Notes under the pieces: generated by a model
What the model saw: the letters and a program-made list of their open reading frames with translations, nothing else
Told to the model about the DNA's origin: nothing
The model's database searches: none
In this document: in pieces, positions 1-5,228 of the stretch
Layout of the letters: every line of letters begins with the position of its first letter
Position numbering within the stretch: the stretch's first letter is position 1
Source: Nitrospira sp.
Lineage (GTDB): Bacteria; Nitrospirota; Nitrospiria; Nitrospirales; Nitrospiraceae
NCBI GenBank assembly: GCA_025360665.1
Contig: JANYBU010000070.1
Location: 1 to 5,280, forward strand
Length of the DNA: 5,280 nucleotides
Direction of reading: 5' to 3'
Position numbers and translations under genes: made by a program

Positions 1-608
1 AAAGCGAGCATCGCCATGACTTCGGAAGCTTCCGTGATCACAAACTGGCCCGTGCGACCCGCAGTCCCCTCTCCCAGCGAGATCTGCCGTAACGCCCGAT
101 CGCTAACTCCCAACGTCCGTGGCCAGGTGATCCGATTCGGATCCACCCGAAGCGCATTCCCATGAAACAGGTGATTATCAACAAATGCTGACAAGAGATT
201 GTGACTGGCAGATACAGCGTGGGCGTCGCCGGTCAAATGGAGGTTGATCTCTTCCATCGGAAGGACTTGCGCCCGCCCTCCCCCTGTTCCTCCGCCTTTG
301 ATCCCAAACACCGGCCCCAACGAAGGCTGCCGAAGCGTGACGGCCGTTCGATGGCCAAGGCGTGAAAGGCCCATGGTAAGCCCGATGGAAGTTGTCGTTT
401 TGCCTTCCCCAAGCGGGGTCGGATTGATGGCAGTCACGAGTATATACTTGCCAAGTGGCGCAGCATGAAGCCGCTCAAGTACGTCAAGCGAAACCTTCGC
501 CTTCAACTTTCCGTACGGAAGTAGCTCGCTGGCCTGGATGCCAAGCTGATCAGCGACATCCTGAATTGGACGCGCCTTCACTGATCGATTGATTTCAATA
601 TCTGTCAT
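1..608 (-). CDS. fhs: Formate-tetrahydrofolate ligase, N-terminal part (cut by the window edge)
   Basis: The enzyme joins formate to tetrahydrofolate using ATP, giving 10-formyl-THF in cytoplasmic one-carbon metabolism. Translating the minus strand from the ATG at 606-608 gives 202 codons with no stop before the left edge, about a third of the usual 550-580 residues. Visible family features are the ATP-binding loop TPLGEGKTT (residues 64-72), RQPSLGPVFGIKGG (93-106), LPMEEINLHLTGDAHAV (116-132), HNLL (136-139), ITWPRTLGVSDRALR (160-174) and FVITEASEVMA (189-199). The glycine-rich signature reads GIKGGGTGGGR, whereas the common form is GIKGGAAGGGY, so this is a divergent branch. The start is well fixed: an in-frame TAG lies eight codons upstream and no other good start lies between. 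No clear Shine-Dalgarno precedes it. It appears to be transcribed alone from the promoter at 652-660. Family assignment is secure; activity cannot be judged because the rest is missing. Confidence 0.95.
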   Translation of the reverse strand, partial: MTDIEINRSVKARPIQDVADQLGIQASELLPYGKLKAKVSLDVLERLHAAPLGKYILVTAINPTPLGEGKTTTSIGLTMGLSRLGHRTAVTLRQPSLGPVFGIKGGGTGGGRAQVLPMEEINLHLTGDAHAVSASHNLLSAFVDNHLFHGNALRVDPNRITWPRTLGVSDRALRQISLGEGTAGRTGQFVITEASEVMAMLA

Positions 609-651
609 AAGTTGAGTAAGACATGATCGCTACTGCGGTAATGGCGCGGGC

Positions 652-660
652 ATTATAGCA
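652..660 (-). promoter_or_regulatory. Extended -10 promoter for fhs
   Basis: On the minus strand this reads TGCTATAAT, a perfect -10 hexamer (652-657) with the TG extension. No good -35 box lies 16-18 bases upstream, which fits an extended -10 promoter. Transcription would begin near 645 and leave a leader of about 37 bases before the fhs ATG. Seen in sequence only. Confidence 0.5.
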
Positions 661-725
661 TAGAAATTAATTTGATTCGGTGACGTTGGTGGATGGGAGG
701 GGTGAGTTTATTCGGCCCTGCCATG

Positions 726-737
726 AACCGATCGGTT
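726..737. promoter_or_regulatory. Perfect 12-bp palindrome, possible operator
   Basis: AACCGATCGGTT is a perfect dyad between the M23 peptidase stop and the fhs promoter, about 70 bases upstream of the fhs -10 box. Short perfect palindromes of this form resemble operators of dimeric repressors such as the TetR family. No regulator gene is visible nearby, so operator function is only a guess. Confidence 0.2.
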
Positions 738-776
738 GAGGCGAGGCCGCACTGAGCGAAGGGGAGGCCTAACGAG

Positions 777-1814
777 CTATTCGAGGATGTACTTTACCGG
801 GTCAAGCGCCTGGCCATGAACCTTGACCATGTAGTGTAAGTGGGGCCCCGTGGCTAGTCCCGTGCTCCCGACTAAGCCAACGACTTCTCCACGCTTCACG
901 CGCTGTCCCTCTTTGACTAATGCCTTGGCTAGGTGGCCATAGAGGGTCTCAATACCGAATCCATGGTCGACTTTCACGAGATTTCCAAGCTTAGGGTCGA
1001 AGCCGACTGCTGTGATTCGCCCTTGAGCCGGAGCCTGAACTGGCGCATTGGCAGCAGCTCCAATATCCAACCCGTCATGCCAAGCGGGCTTTTCTGTGAA
1101 TGGAGAAACCCTTGGCCCGAACCCAGAGGTCACCCACCCCTTCACCGGCCAAATGGATGGGGTTGCTGACCAACGAGAAGATTTCTGCTCGGCGGCCAAA
1201 GACAACTCTTGAAGCGATTGTTCCTGGATCGTAGCTTCTTTCGACAGCCAATCTATACCATCCTTGATTGAGGCAATCATCTCCTGCTCAGTGAGACCGC
1301 TCGAACCGGCAGATAGGCTTGTTTGGCCAGCCAGAGCATTCTGACTGGTTTCCACTGAACCGACGTGCCGAGCCCCAGTTTCACTCTTGGGGATCTTCTC
1401 AGAGGTAAGAAGAGTATTGCCATCGGGAAGTGGAACATCCACACCTCCTCGACCATTAGCCATATCCCCTGTTTTCGGGGCCTCGATTCCCAACATGACA
1501 CGAAGTCGCTGATTGACCTCCTTCATGTTCGTTAAACGCTTCTTCAGATCGTCGACGGCGCTAGAAAATGCCCCTGTCTGTTCCCGTGCACTCATGGCTT
1601 CTGCACGAAACGATGAGAGTTCCCAGACTTCACCGGTTCTAATCACGTAGTGTGAGATGACAAGAATGTCGGCTAGGACAAAAATAGCTCCGACAATCAA
1701 TAGCTTACTGACAAGTTTGCGAGGGAAGCTAAACCGCAGTGGCTTGGCTGTTGAGCCACGAAAAATTACGACGGTATAGGAATCGCTATTTTCCGCGCCG
1801 TTCATTTGTCCCAT
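777..1814 (-). CDS. Membrane-anchored M23 family (LytM-type) zinc metallopeptidase
   Basis: A likely peptidoglycan endopeptidase that cuts peptide cross-links in the cell wall. Numbering from the GTG at 1823 (subtract 3 for the ATG used here): a short basic cytoplasmic N-terminus, one transmembrane helix at about 41-61, a coiled-coil-like stretch at about 68-112, a low-complexity linker at 115-175, a second helical stretch at 178-212, and the M23 domain at 226-345. All catalytic positions are present: HDGLD gives zinc ligands H249 and D253, YGHL gives H297, and GPHLH gives H328 and zinc ligand H330. An active enzyme facing the periplasm is therefore expected. I chose ATG 1814 over GTG 1823 because AGGGGGTGA (1820-1828) is a near-perfect Shine-Dalgarno five bases before that ATG, and the GTG lies inside it. 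A separate promoter at 1869-1897 suggests a single-gene unit. The exact cleavage site and partners are unknown. Confidence 0.93.
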   Translation of the reverse strand: MGQMNGAENSDSYTVVIFRGSTAKPLRFSFPRKLVSKLLIVGAIFVLADILVISHYVIRTGEVWELSSFRAEAMSAREQTGAFSSAVDDLKKRLTNMKEVNQRLRVMLGIEAPKTGDMANGRGGVDVPLPDGNTLLTSEKIPKSETGARHVGSVETSQNALAGQTSLSAGSSGLTEQEMIASIKDGIDWLSKEATIQEQSLQELSLAAEQKSSRWSATPSIWPVKGWVTSGFGPRVSPFTEKPAWHDGLDIGAAANAPVQAPAQGRITAVGFDPKLGNLVKVDHGFGIETLYGHLAKALVKEGQRVKRGEVVGLVGSTGLATGPHLHYMVKVHGQALDPVKYILE

Positions 1815-1819
1815 AACCT

Positions 1820-1828
1820 TCACCCCCT
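1820..1828 (-). promoter_or_regulatory. Ribosome binding site that fixes the M23 peptidase start
   Basis: Minus-strand AGGGGGTGA matches the consensus AGGAGGTGA at 8 of 9 bases and sits five bases before ATG 1814. The competing GTG (1821-1823) is part of this site, so it is unlikely to be the start. Confidence 0.7.
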
Positions 1829-1868
1829 GCTGAATGGGCTCCTCCGCTTCCTAAGATATTCCTCAGCG

Positions 1869-1897
1869 AGTGTACCTATCTAGGCCGCTTCAGTCAA
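1869..1897 (-). promoter_or_regulatory. Sigma-70-like promoter of the M23 peptidase gene
   Basis: On the minus strand TTGACT (1892-1897) and TACACT (1869-1874) are separated by exactly 17 bases. Transcription would begin near 1862, giving a leader of about 48 bases with the strong ribosome binding site near its end. The promoter lies between the cutA stop and the M23 gene, so M23 expression need not depend on cutA. Confidence 0.6.
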
Positions 1898-1937
1898 CCC
1901 CTCACTTTGGCGATGGAAAAACACCCTTCACTCACAA

Positions 1938-2285
1938 TTAGCTGTGGGTCTCACTACGCACCCACACAATATATCGATCAAGGCCTTCCTTAACCGACAA
2001 CGCGATGATTTCAGGAGTCTCATATGTATGCATCGCCTTGATCGCTTTTTCGAGTGCACGATACCGGGGTTTGGTGGATTTCAATATGAGGAGAACTTCT
2101 TGTGCTTTGACAACTTTTCCCTCCCAACGATATATCGATTGAATCCCTGGGATGATATTCGCACAGGCAGCCAGCTTTGCATTCACCATTCCTTCGCCAA
2201 TCCTTACCGCTTCCTCCTGATTTACCGCCGTAACCAAGATAACAAGGACCTGAGCTGCCGATTTCTTCATAAGGGGCGCGGCCAT
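1938..2285 (-). CDS. cutA: CutA1 divalent-cation tolerance protein
   Basis: A small cytoplasmic, trimeric, PII-like protein linked in E. coli to tolerance of copper and other divalent metals; its exact biochemical role is unsettled. The 115-residue product has the family pattern throughout: an initial beta strand VLVILVTA (13-20), the core KLAACANI (37-44) with the conserved Cys at 41, SIYRWEGKV (50-58), LLILKS (65-70), HTYETPEII (86-94) with the conserved His and Glu, and the C-terminal Y105 and W108. The usual length is 105-115 residues. The frame stays open to a TTG at 2384, but those extra residues do not resemble the family. ATG 2285 is preferred to the internal ATG 2270 because AAAAAGG lies about ten bases upstream of it, while 2270 has no ribosome binding site. 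It is divergent from the rhodanese gene. No metal-responsive regulator is visible here. Confidence 0.93.
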   Translation of the reverse strand: MAAPLMKKSAAQVLVILVTAVNQEEAVRIGEGMVNAKLAACANIIPGIQSIYRWEGKVVKAQEVLLILKSTKPRYRALEKAIKAMHTYETPEIIALSVKEGLDRYIVWVRSETHS

Positions 2286-2386
2286 TGTAAGACAACCTTT
2301 TTGCTCCGCCCTGCAATGACCCGTACCATTCTCTCTCGATAGAATGATAAAGCAATTTCTGGGCCTACTACGTATGCAAACCAATG

Positions 2387-2395
2387 ATTATCACA
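2387..2395 (-). promoter_or_regulatory. Candidate extended -10 promoter for cutA
   Basis: Minus-strand TGTGATAAT carries a 5-of-6 -10 hexamer with a TG extension in an AT-rich stretch. No convincing -35 hexamer is seen. It would give a leader of roughly 95 bases before cutA. Nested short repeats lie just upstream at 2399-2429. Confidence 0.35.
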
Positions 2396-2398
2396 ATT

Positions 2399-2429
2399 TA
2401 TCAATATCTTATGATCTTATGCTATCAAT
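2399..2429. repeat. Nested short direct repeats in the cutA upstream region
   Basis: TATCAAT occurs at 2399-2405 and again at 2423-2429, 24 bases apart. Between them CTTATGAT (2408-2415) is followed at once by CTTATGCT (2416-2423). The set lies a few bases upstream of the candidate cutA -10 box. It could be a regulator binding site or a chance result of AT-rich sequence. Confidence 0.3.
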
Positions 2430-2612
2430 CTAACCCTTGCCAGTTCTCTTCCATGCCTAAATTTAGTTGCATATGAGCACATAAAGACAAGATGTTGACA
2501 GAAATGTACAAAATTTACCCCTCTCTTCTCTCAAGAAAGAAAAAGATACGACCTCATCAGTTGACTACTCTCTTTCTCAGAAAAGGCCAGACCGAGGGGG
2601 CCATCAGGCTCA

Positions 2613-2642
2613 TTGACAGGCTTTTCACCCCTCACATATTAT
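2613..2642 (+). promoter_or_regulatory. Sigma-70 promoter of the rhodanese gene
   Basis: A perfect TTGACA (2613-2618) and TATTAT (2637-2642, 5 of 6) are spaced by 18 bases. Transcription would begin near 2649, about 20 bases before the ATG at 2670, and the ribosome binding site lies in that short leader. A TTG that could be read as an upstream start is the first three bases of this -35 box. Confidence 0.65.
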
Positions 2643-2655
2643 GATGTGATCAAGC

Positions 2656-2663
2656 AAGGAGGT
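2656..2663 (+). promoter_or_regulatory. Strong ribosome binding site that fixes the rhodanese start
   Basis: AAGGAGGT lies six bases before ATG 2670, with ideal sequence and spacing. Together with the promoter at 2613-2642 it rules out the longer frame beginning at TTG 2613. Confidence 0.8.
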
Positions 2664-2669
2664 CACTCA

Positions 2670-2990
2670 ATGAGCTTTGTCATTTCCCCGAAAGAACTGA
2701 AAACAAGCCTTGATAAAGGCGACAAATTAATATTGCTTGATGTGAGGGAGGAATGGGAATACTCCCTTGCGAAGCTGGATGGCTCAATCCTAATTCCCCT
2801 CGGAACACTCCCTCAATCGCTCGCTCGGTTGAACCGCGACTCGGAGATCATTGCCATCTGCCACCATGGTATGAGAAGCGCCGATGCGACGAATTTCCTG
2901 CTTCAACAAGGATTCCAAAATGTGAAGAATCTGGTGGGGGGAATTGACGCCTGGTCAACCCAGGTGGATGGAACCGTTCCTCGATATTAA
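2670..2990 (+). CDS. Single-domain rhodanese-like sulfurtransferase
   Basis: The product is a 106-residue stand-alone rhodanese domain with no signal peptide or membrane segment, so it should be cytoplasmic. It carries LDVREEWEY (23-31), the active-site loop CHHGMRS (64-70) with the persulfide-forming Cys at 64, and the family's C-terminal GGIDAW (90-95). A six-residue loop after the Cys is typical of sulfurtransferases of the GlpE/PspE type rather than Cdc25-like phosphatases. The family moves sulfane sulfur from donors such as thiosulfate or persulfides to acceptors; the real donor and acceptor cannot be told from sequence. The start is fixed by promoter and ribosome binding site. It stands alone: cutA is divergent upstream and the epimerase converges downstream. 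CHHGMRSA-type small rhodaneses are common and sometimes lie beside molybdopterin or sulfur genes, but none is visible here. Confidence 0.92.
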   Translation: MSFVISPKELKTSLDKGDKLILLDVREEWEYSLAKLDGSILIPLGTLPQSLARLNRDSEIIAICHHGMRSADATNFLLQQGFQNVKNLVGGIDAWSTQVDGTVPRY

Positions 2991-3005
2991 CCCAGTCCCC
3001 CACCA

Positions 3006-3027
3006 AGAGCCCGCGCACACAGGCTCT
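3006..3027. terminator. Hairpin between convergent genes, possible two-way terminator
   Basis: AGAGCC (3006-3011) and GGCTCT (3022-3027) form a 6-bp stem around a 10-base loop. It lies 15 bases after the rhodanese stop and about 30 bases beyond the epimerase stop, where a shared terminator would be expected. Neither strand has a T-run after the stem, so it is not a classical intrinsic terminator. Confidence 0.35.
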
Positions 3028-3058
3028 ACCCCCTCTGCCCTGAACGGCACAGTCGACT

Positions 3059-3982
3059 CTAGCTCAGGCGCTCACGAAAATAGTCGACGGTGCGCTTGAG
3101 CCCTTCGCTGAGTTCTGTTTTTGGCTCCCAGGACAATTCTTGACGGAGCTTGCTCGAATCAATCACGCTCCGCACCTGTTCGCCATTTTTAGCTGGCCCA
3201 TGAACTTCCTTACATGTCGAATTCGTGTGGGTGACTAAAATCCTGAGCAAATCGTTGATTGAGGTTTCTTCCCCCGTTCCAACATTATACGTCCCTTGCG
3301 TTTCCTGACCCATCACCGCAAGGTTTGCCTCAACGACATCTTCAACATAGACGAAGTCTCGTGTTTGCCGCCCATTCCCATTGATGATTGCTTGCTCGTT
3401 ATTCAGCAGTTTCTGAATAAAGATCGCGACCACGCCGGCCTCTCCATCAGGATCCTGACGTGGACCATAGACATTGGCATAGCGCAGGCTCACCATTTGA
3501 AGCCCACTCACTCGTTGATAGTAGGATAGATACTGCTCCCCGCACAGCTTGCTAATGCCGTAAGGCGACAGAGGCCGCGTGACATGGGACTCGGGGGCAG
3601 GATAGATCTCTTGCTCGCCGTAGATGGCTCCACCGGAAGAAGAGAACACCACCTTCCGCACACCATGCCTGACAGCTTGCTGCAGCACGTTCAGCATCCC
3701 AAGGACATTCACCTGGGCATCGAAGACTGGATCTTCCACGGATTTGCGGACGTCCATCTGTGCCGCAAGGTGCATAACAATATTGGGCCGTTCGTTGCGA
3801 AACACCCGTTCAAGTCGCCAACTCTGAATATCTAGCTTGCAGAAACGAGCGGCGCGATTGAGGTTTCGCCGCTTCCCCGTGGACAGATTGTCCACAACAA
3901 CAACCTCATGCCCTTCCTGGACGAGACGATCGACTAGATGCGACCCGACAAAACCGGCCCCTCCGGTCACGAGTACCTTCAT
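3059..3982 (-). CDS. NAD-dependent sugar-nucleotide epimerase/dehydratase (extended SDR, GalE-like)
   Basis: A 307-residue extended short-chain dehydrogenase/reductase. The Rossmann NAD site is TGGAGFVGSH (6-15), followed by DNLSTG (31-36), with D31 expected to bind the NAD ribose, and then DI (51-52) and HLAAQ (71-75). The catalytic part is SSSGGAIYG (114-122) and YGISK (141-145), giving the Ser-Tyr-Lys set. RYANVYGPRQDPDGEAGVV (167-185) and NGNGRQTRDFVYVEDV (201-216) are typical of UDP-glucose/UDP-GlcNAc 4-epimerase-like enzymes. It probably supplies activated sugars for surface polysaccharide; the precise substrate cannot be assigned. Length is usual for the short bacterial GalE-like group. 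I chose ATG 3982 over GTG 3994 because GGTGGGGG lies just before it and MKVLVTGGAGFVG is the normal family start. It follows tlyA by 23 bases on the same strand, so it is probably co-transcribed. Confidence 0.92.
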   Translation of the reverse strand: MKVLVTGGAGFVGSHLVDRLVQEGHEVVVVDNLSTGKRRNLNRAARFCKLDIQSWRLERVFRNERPNIVMHLAAQMDVRKSVEDPVFDAQVNVLGMLNVLQQAVRHGVRKVVFSSSGGAIYGEQEIYPAPESHVTRPLSPYGISKLCGEQYLSYYQRVSGLQMVSLRYANVYGPRQDPDGEAGVVAIFIQKLLNNEQAIINGNGRQTRDFVYVEDVVEANLAVMGQETQGTYNVGTGEETSINDLLRILVTHTNSTCKEVHGPAKNGEQVRSVIDSSKLRQELSWEPKTELSEGLKRTVDYFRERLS

Positions 3983-4005
3983 GCATGCCCCCACCGCCTA
4001 CCCGA

Positions 4006-4764
4006 TCAGGTTGTTATCTCGCGTGCAAAACCAACAAGAATCTCCCGATTCCCTTTTCGCCCTATCACGGGAGAATCGAGCACGCCTTTCAGCTGAAGCC
4101 CCAAATGAGCGGCACAGGCAATGACCTTTTCAGTCACCGCCTCGCGCTGCGTGTCATCTCGCACGATTCCCCCTCGTCCCACCTGCCCCTTACCGACTTC
4201 AAACTGTGGCTTCACTAACGCCACGACCATTGCACCGCTATTGAGTAGGTAGACGACCGCAGGCAATACCAACGTCAGAGAAATAAAAGAAACATCGATC
4301 ACCGCCAGGTCGATCGGCTCAGGAACCGCTGCACGGTCAACATACCGAATGTTGGTCCGTTCGAGCAAGACAACACGCGAATCTTGCCTAAGTTTCCACT
4401 CAAACTGTCCATATCCCACGTCGATGGCATAAATGCGGGTGGCTCCTCGCTGCAACAAACAGTCGGTGAACCCGCCGGTCGAACACCCGACGTCCAGACC
4501 AATTGCCCCTCTCGGGTCAATATGAAAGGCATCAAGGGCCGCAGCCAATTTGTCACCCGCTCGACTGACAAAAGGCGAGGGCCGCACGATATCGATCCGT
4601 GCATCCGGCGACACCAACTTGGCAGGCTTATCCACCATAATCCCGTCAACCGAAACTCCGCCCGCTAAGACCGTTCTGGCAGCGGCCTCCCGACTCGGCA
4701 CCAAGCCCTGAGCCATAAGCACACGGTCCAACCGTTCTTTGTGAACACGAGAGGGGGAGGCCAT
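4006..4764 (-). CDS. tlyA: TlyA family rRNA (cytidine-2'-O)-methyltransferase
   Basis: A cytoplasmic SAM-dependent enzyme that 2'-O-methylates ribosomal RNA cytidines; in mycobacteria these are 16S C1409 and 23S C1920, and loss gives capreomycin resistance. The older hemolysin label is not supported by sequence. The 252-residue product has an N-terminal S4-like RNA-binding domain (about 10-60: RLDRVLMAQGLVPSREAA then VSVDG) and an FtsJ-like methyltransferase domain. The latter has VSRAGDKL (66-73), SAM loop GLDVGCSTGGFTD (89-101), AIDVGYGQ (113-120), VIDVSFISL (155-163), LVKPQFEVGKGQVGRGGIV (183-201) and GNREIL (238-243). K72, D157, K185 and E241 match the K-D-K-E catalytic set. The short length is closer to type I TlyA, which methylates only 23S rRNA, but that is tentative. 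ATG 4764 is preferred to GTG 4782 from the family N-terminus; neither has a clear ribosome binding site. It is the middle gene of xseB-tlyA-epimerase. Confidence 0.94.
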   Translation of the reverse strand: MASPSRVHKERLDRVLMAQGLVPSREAAARTVLAGGVSVDGIMVDKPAKLVSPDARIDIVRPSPFVSRAGDKLAAALDAFHIDPRGAIGLDVGCSTGGFTDCLLQRGATRIYAIDVGYGQFEWKLRQDSRVVLLERTNIRYVDRAAVPEPIDLAVIDVSFISLTLVLPAVVYLLNSGAMVVALVKPQFEVGKGQVGRGGIVRDDTQREAVTEKVIACAAHLGLQLKGVLDSPVIGRKGNREILVGFAREITT

Positions 4765-4824
4765 ATAGACTAGTAAAACCACTCATCGAAGCATGGAGGG
4801 AGACAAAAGCCAGTACTAGGAAAC

Positions 4825-5085
4825 CTAGGAGGACGGTTCATCGGCTTCGTCATCTGTGGAGTAGGCGTGGAGTCGTTTCTTGCCGTTCTTGTCTTGCACG
4901 AGCACTTCTACTTTATGCTCGGCTTCTTCTAAAATCTTGAGACAATTCTTCGAGAGGCGAATGCCCTCCTCGAAGATCTTGAGCGATTCGTCCAGAGGAA
5001 GATCGCTTTTTTCCAGCTCCCCAACGATGGCTTCCAACCGCGCCATCGCCTGTTCAAATTTCACCGCTGCCACAACACGCCTCAT
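4825..5085 (-). CDS. xseB: Exodeoxyribonuclease VII small subunit
   Basis: The small subunit of exonuclease VII, which with XseA degrades single-stranded DNA to short oligonucleotides in the cytoplasm. The 86-residue product shows the whole family pattern: KFEQAMARLEAIVGELEKSDLPLDESLKIFEEGIRL (9-44), then a second helix KNCLKILEEAEHKVEVL (46-62), predicting the two-helix coiled hairpin, and a charged acidic tail (DDEADEPSS). Length is normal (about 70-90). Two starts are possible: ATG 5085, without a ribosome binding site, or GTG 5073, preceded by GAGG at six bases' distance. The family does not decide between them. It is the first gene of an operon with tlyA (60 bases downstream) and the epimerase. 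The large-subunit gene xseA is not beside it within the window; possible mobile-element sequence lies upstream instead. Confidence 0.93.
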   Translation of the reverse strand: MRRVVAAVKFEQAMARLEAIVGELEKSDLPLDESLKIFEEGIRLSKNCLKILEEAEHKVEVLVQDKNGKKRLHAYSTDDEADEPSS

Positions 5086-5108
5086 TATTATTACATGGGT
5101 AACAGCCT

Positions 5109-5136
5109 ATTATACTCGCCCACACCGAGATTTCAA
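5109..5136 (-). promoter_or_regulatory. Sigma-70-like promoter of the xseB-tlyA-epimerase operon
   Basis: On the minus strand TTGAAA (5131-5136, 5 of 6) and TATAAT (5109-5114, perfect) are 16 bases apart. Transcription would begin near 5102, leaving a leader of about 17 bases to ATG 5085 or 29 bases to GTG 5073. The -35 box ends only 12 bases from the first of the direct repeats at 5149, so a nearby mobile element could lie against this promoter. Confidence 0.6.
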
Positions 5137-5148
5137 ACTGAGAGCCTC

Positions 5149-5205
5149 TTCCAATATGAAATGAGTCTGAAGCCGGGTCGTATTTCCAACGAGAAATGAG
5201 TCTGA
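5149..5205 (+). repeat. Two 22-bp direct repeats, possible transposon-end binding sites
   Basis: Copies at 5149-5170 and 5184-5205 each read TTCCAA, three variable bases (TAT or CGA), then GAAATGAGTCTGA: 19 of 22 bases are identical. They are 35 bases apart start to start, with 13 bases between. Each copy contains a small dyad, TTC-N6-GAA. Repeated same-direction sites of about 20 bp are known at the ends of transposons with integrase-core transposases (Mu, Tn7, Tn552/Tn5053 types). With the frame that follows, this suggests the left end of such an element, but no element boundary or target duplication can be proven here. Confidence 0.5.
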
Positions 5206-5228
5206 GCGGCGGCTGTGCTGAATCGGTC

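Larger units (their letters stand above)
2286..2612. other. Gene-free divergent intergenic region between cutA and the rhodanese gene
   Basis: No reading frame here resembles a protein, and no tRNA-like or long stable RNA fold was noticed. The part at about 2340-2580 is clearly more AT-rich than the genes around it. It holds the candidate cutA promoter (2387-2395), a nested set of short direct repeats (2399-2429) and purine/pyrimidine-rich runs at about 2519-2546. TTGACA at 2495-2500 has no matching -10 box. The stretch probably serves as a double control region. Confidence 0.6.

Noticed and set aside
244..468. Plus-strand frame of 74 codons
   Set aside because: It lies wholly opposite the fhs coding region, is rich in Pro/Arg as expected for an antisense shadow, and resembles no family.
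933..1169. Plus-strand frame opposite the M23 peptidase
   Set aside because: Antisense to the conserved catalytic domain, with no ribosome site or family features.
1943..1966. Inverted repeat TGTGGGT / ACCCACA with a 10-base loop at the cutA 3' end
   Set aside because: It lies inside the coding region and no T-run follows on the minus strand, so I do not call a terminator.
1944..2355. Frames of 132 (plus) and 111 (minus) codons overlapping cutA
   Set aside because: Both overlap the full conserved cutA coding region in other frames; their sequences look random.
2286..2384. N-terminal extension of CutA to TTG 2384
   Set aside because: The extra 33 residues are absent from the family and the upstream part has no ribosome binding site.
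2495..2500. Perfect TTGACA as a second rhodanese promoter
   Set aside because: At 16-18 bases downstream the sequence is C-rich with no acceptable -10 hexamer.
4816..4828. Small dyad CTAGG-AAA-CCTAG overlapping the xseB stop
   Set aside because: Only 5 bp with no T-run, in the middle of an apparent operon; too weak for a terminator.
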